This document shows, piece by piece, positions 6,386 through 6,821 of a stretch of DNA of 6,821 nt. This DNA comes from DASUMP01 sp036277635 (GTDB lineage: Bacteria > Actinomycetota > Acidimicrobiia > IMCC26256 > PALSA-610). The stretch's first letter is position 1, and every line of letters starts with the position of its first letter. The notes under the pieces were generated by a model. That model searched no databases. It had not been told where the DNA came from and saw only the letters and a list, made by a program, of their open reading frames with translations. A program made the position numbers and the translations under genes. Where the stretch lies: the NCBI GenBank assembly GCA_036277635.1, contig DASUMP010000252.1, positions 1 to 6,821 on the forward strand. The letters are read 5' to 3'.

Positions 6386-6448
6386 TCCGTCGTGCAGTCG
6401 CCGACGGAGCCCCGGTCTCGCACCGCCGTCGCCGAACGCACGCGACGG
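6386..6448 (+). promoter_or_regulatory. Tandem hairpins with interchangeable arms upstream of pyrG
   Basis: TCCGTCG (6386-6392) pairs with CGACGGA (6402-6408) over a nine-base loop. CCGTCGC (6426-6432) pairs with GCGACGG (6442-6448), also over a nine-base loop. The shared six-base core CCGTCG/CGACGG occurs four times in alternating orientation. Arm 1 can therefore pair with arm 2 or arm 4, and arm 3 with arm 4 or arm 2. The second hairpin ends 15 bases before the pyrG ribosome binding site. This could be an RNA leader controlling pyrG, or a pair of DNA operator sites. Function is inferred; the repeats are directly visible. Confidence 0.45.
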
Positions 6449-6463
6449 AGTCCGCATCGAGGT

Positions 6464-6469
6464 GGAGGT
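6464..6469 (+). promoter_or_regulatory. Ribosome binding site that fixes the pyrG GTG start
   Basis: GGAGGT lies seven bases before the GTG at 6477, an ideal distance. An in-frame GTG at 6462 would add five residues (V-E-V-D-R), but its nearest purine-rich stretch (ACGGAG) lies 11 bases away and fits less well. Confidence 0.75.
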
Positions 6470-6476
6470 CGACCGG

Positions 6477-6821
6477 GTGGCCAAGCACGTCTTCGTGACC
6501 GGTGGCGTGGCGTCGAGTCTCGGGAAGGGGCTCACGGCGTCGTCGCTGGGGCGGCTGCTCAAGAGTCGTGGCCTGCGCGTGACGATGCAGAAGCTCGACC
6601 CGTACATCAACGTCGACCCGGGCACGATGAACCCGTTCCAGCACGGCGAGGTGTTCGTCACCGACGACGGCGGCGAGACCGACCTCGACCTCGGCCACTA
6701 CGAGCGCTTCGTCGACGTGCCGCTGTCGAAGAAGTCCAACGCGACGACCGGGTCGATCTACCAAGAGGTGCTCGCAAAGGAACGGCGCGGCGCGTACCTC
6801 GGGCAGACCGTGCAGGTGATC
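6477..6821 (+). CDS. pyrG: CTP synthase, N-terminal 115 residues, cut by the window edge
   Basis: CTP synthase converts UTP to CTP with ATP and glutamine-derived ammonia, the last step of pyrimidine nucleotide synthesis. Only the start of the N-terminal synthetase (amidoligase) domain is visible. Residues 3-18 (KHVFVTGG then VASSLGKG) form the ATP-binding P-loop, with Lys17 at the position of E. coli Lys18. KLDPYINVDPGTMNPFQHGEV (39-59) and the segment ETDLDLGHYERF (67-78) are near-invariant family blocks; Asp71 matches the metal-binding Asp72 of E. coli. The frame stays open to the right edge at GQTVQVI, just before the expected PHIT segment. The GTG start gives the usual short N-terminus and has a strong ribosome binding site. 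The form GGVASSLGKGLTASSLG is the actinobacterial version (GGVVSS in E. coli). Two hairpins with shared arms lie in its leader. Confidence 0.97.
   Translation, partial: MAKHVFVTGGVASSLGKGLTASSLGRLLKSRGLRVTMQKLDPYINVDPGTMNPFQHGEVFVTDDGGETDLDLGHYERFVDVPLSKKSNATTGSIYQEVLAKERRGAYLGQTVQVI

Noticed and set aside
6462..6476. Alternative GTG start of pyrG five codons upstream
   Set aside because: It overlaps the strong GGAGGT site that is ideally placed for the GTG at 6477, which also gives the normal N-terminus.
4580..6661. Long open frame of 693 codons on the minus strand, antisense to the surface protein and the pyrG start
   Set aside because: It is Arg-, His- and Asp-rich without any recognisable domain and overlaps two well-supported plus-strand genes. 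High-GC genes routinely leave such antisense frames open.
1..6821. tRNA or rRNA genes, CRISPR arrays, insertion sequences or attachment sites
   Set aside because: No cloverleaf-like sequence, regular direct repeats, transposase or integrase motifs, or terminal inverted repeats were recognised on either strand.

Overview
The window looks like a piece of a high-GC Actinomycetota chromosome. Coding regions favour G- or C-ending codons throughout, and several genes start with GTG. The CTP synthase at the right end has the actinobacterial-type N-terminus (GGVASSLGKGLTASSLG). An acidimicrobial lineage is plausible, but this rests on recall and not on a search.

Layout from left to right: (1) 1-980 holds the last codons of a probably membrane-bound protein, overlapping by one base a MraY/WecA-type (COG0472, glycosyltransferase family 4) phosphosugar transferase. 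(2) 991-3082 holds three tightly packed plus-strand genes: a 384-residue protein of unknown function, a SMI1/KNR4 (SUKH) protein, and a small protein with two C-terminal membrane helices whose GTG start overlaps the SUKH stop codon. (3) 3090-3128 is a two-part hairpin in the 64-base gap between convergent genes and is probably a terminator for both strands. (4) 3147-4583 on the minus strand is a multi-spanning GT-C (GT39/ArnT-like) glycosyltransferase. (5) 4584-4669 is a short divergent promoter region. (6) 4670-6322 encodes a secreted surface protein with a signal peptide, two copies of a Calx-beta plus He_PIG module and an LPRTG sortase signal. (7) 6323-6476 is a leader or intergenic region with two tandem hairpins built from the same CCGTCG/CGACGG arms. 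(8) 6477 to the right edge is the 5' part of pyrG.

Most genes here concern the cell envelope: a polyprenyl-phosphate sugar transferase, a polyprenyl-sugar-dependent type of glycosyltransferase, and a wall-anchored surface protein. In Mycobacterium, pyrG lies directly after steA and mctB. If the left-edge genes belong to that conserved neighbourhood, the block 991-6322 is an accessory insertion. That is inference. The features most worth a second look are the duplicated four-cysteine module of the surface protein, the alternative-pairing hairpins before pyrG, and the orphan SUKH-centred gene trio. No RNA gene, CRISPR array or mobile element was recognised.
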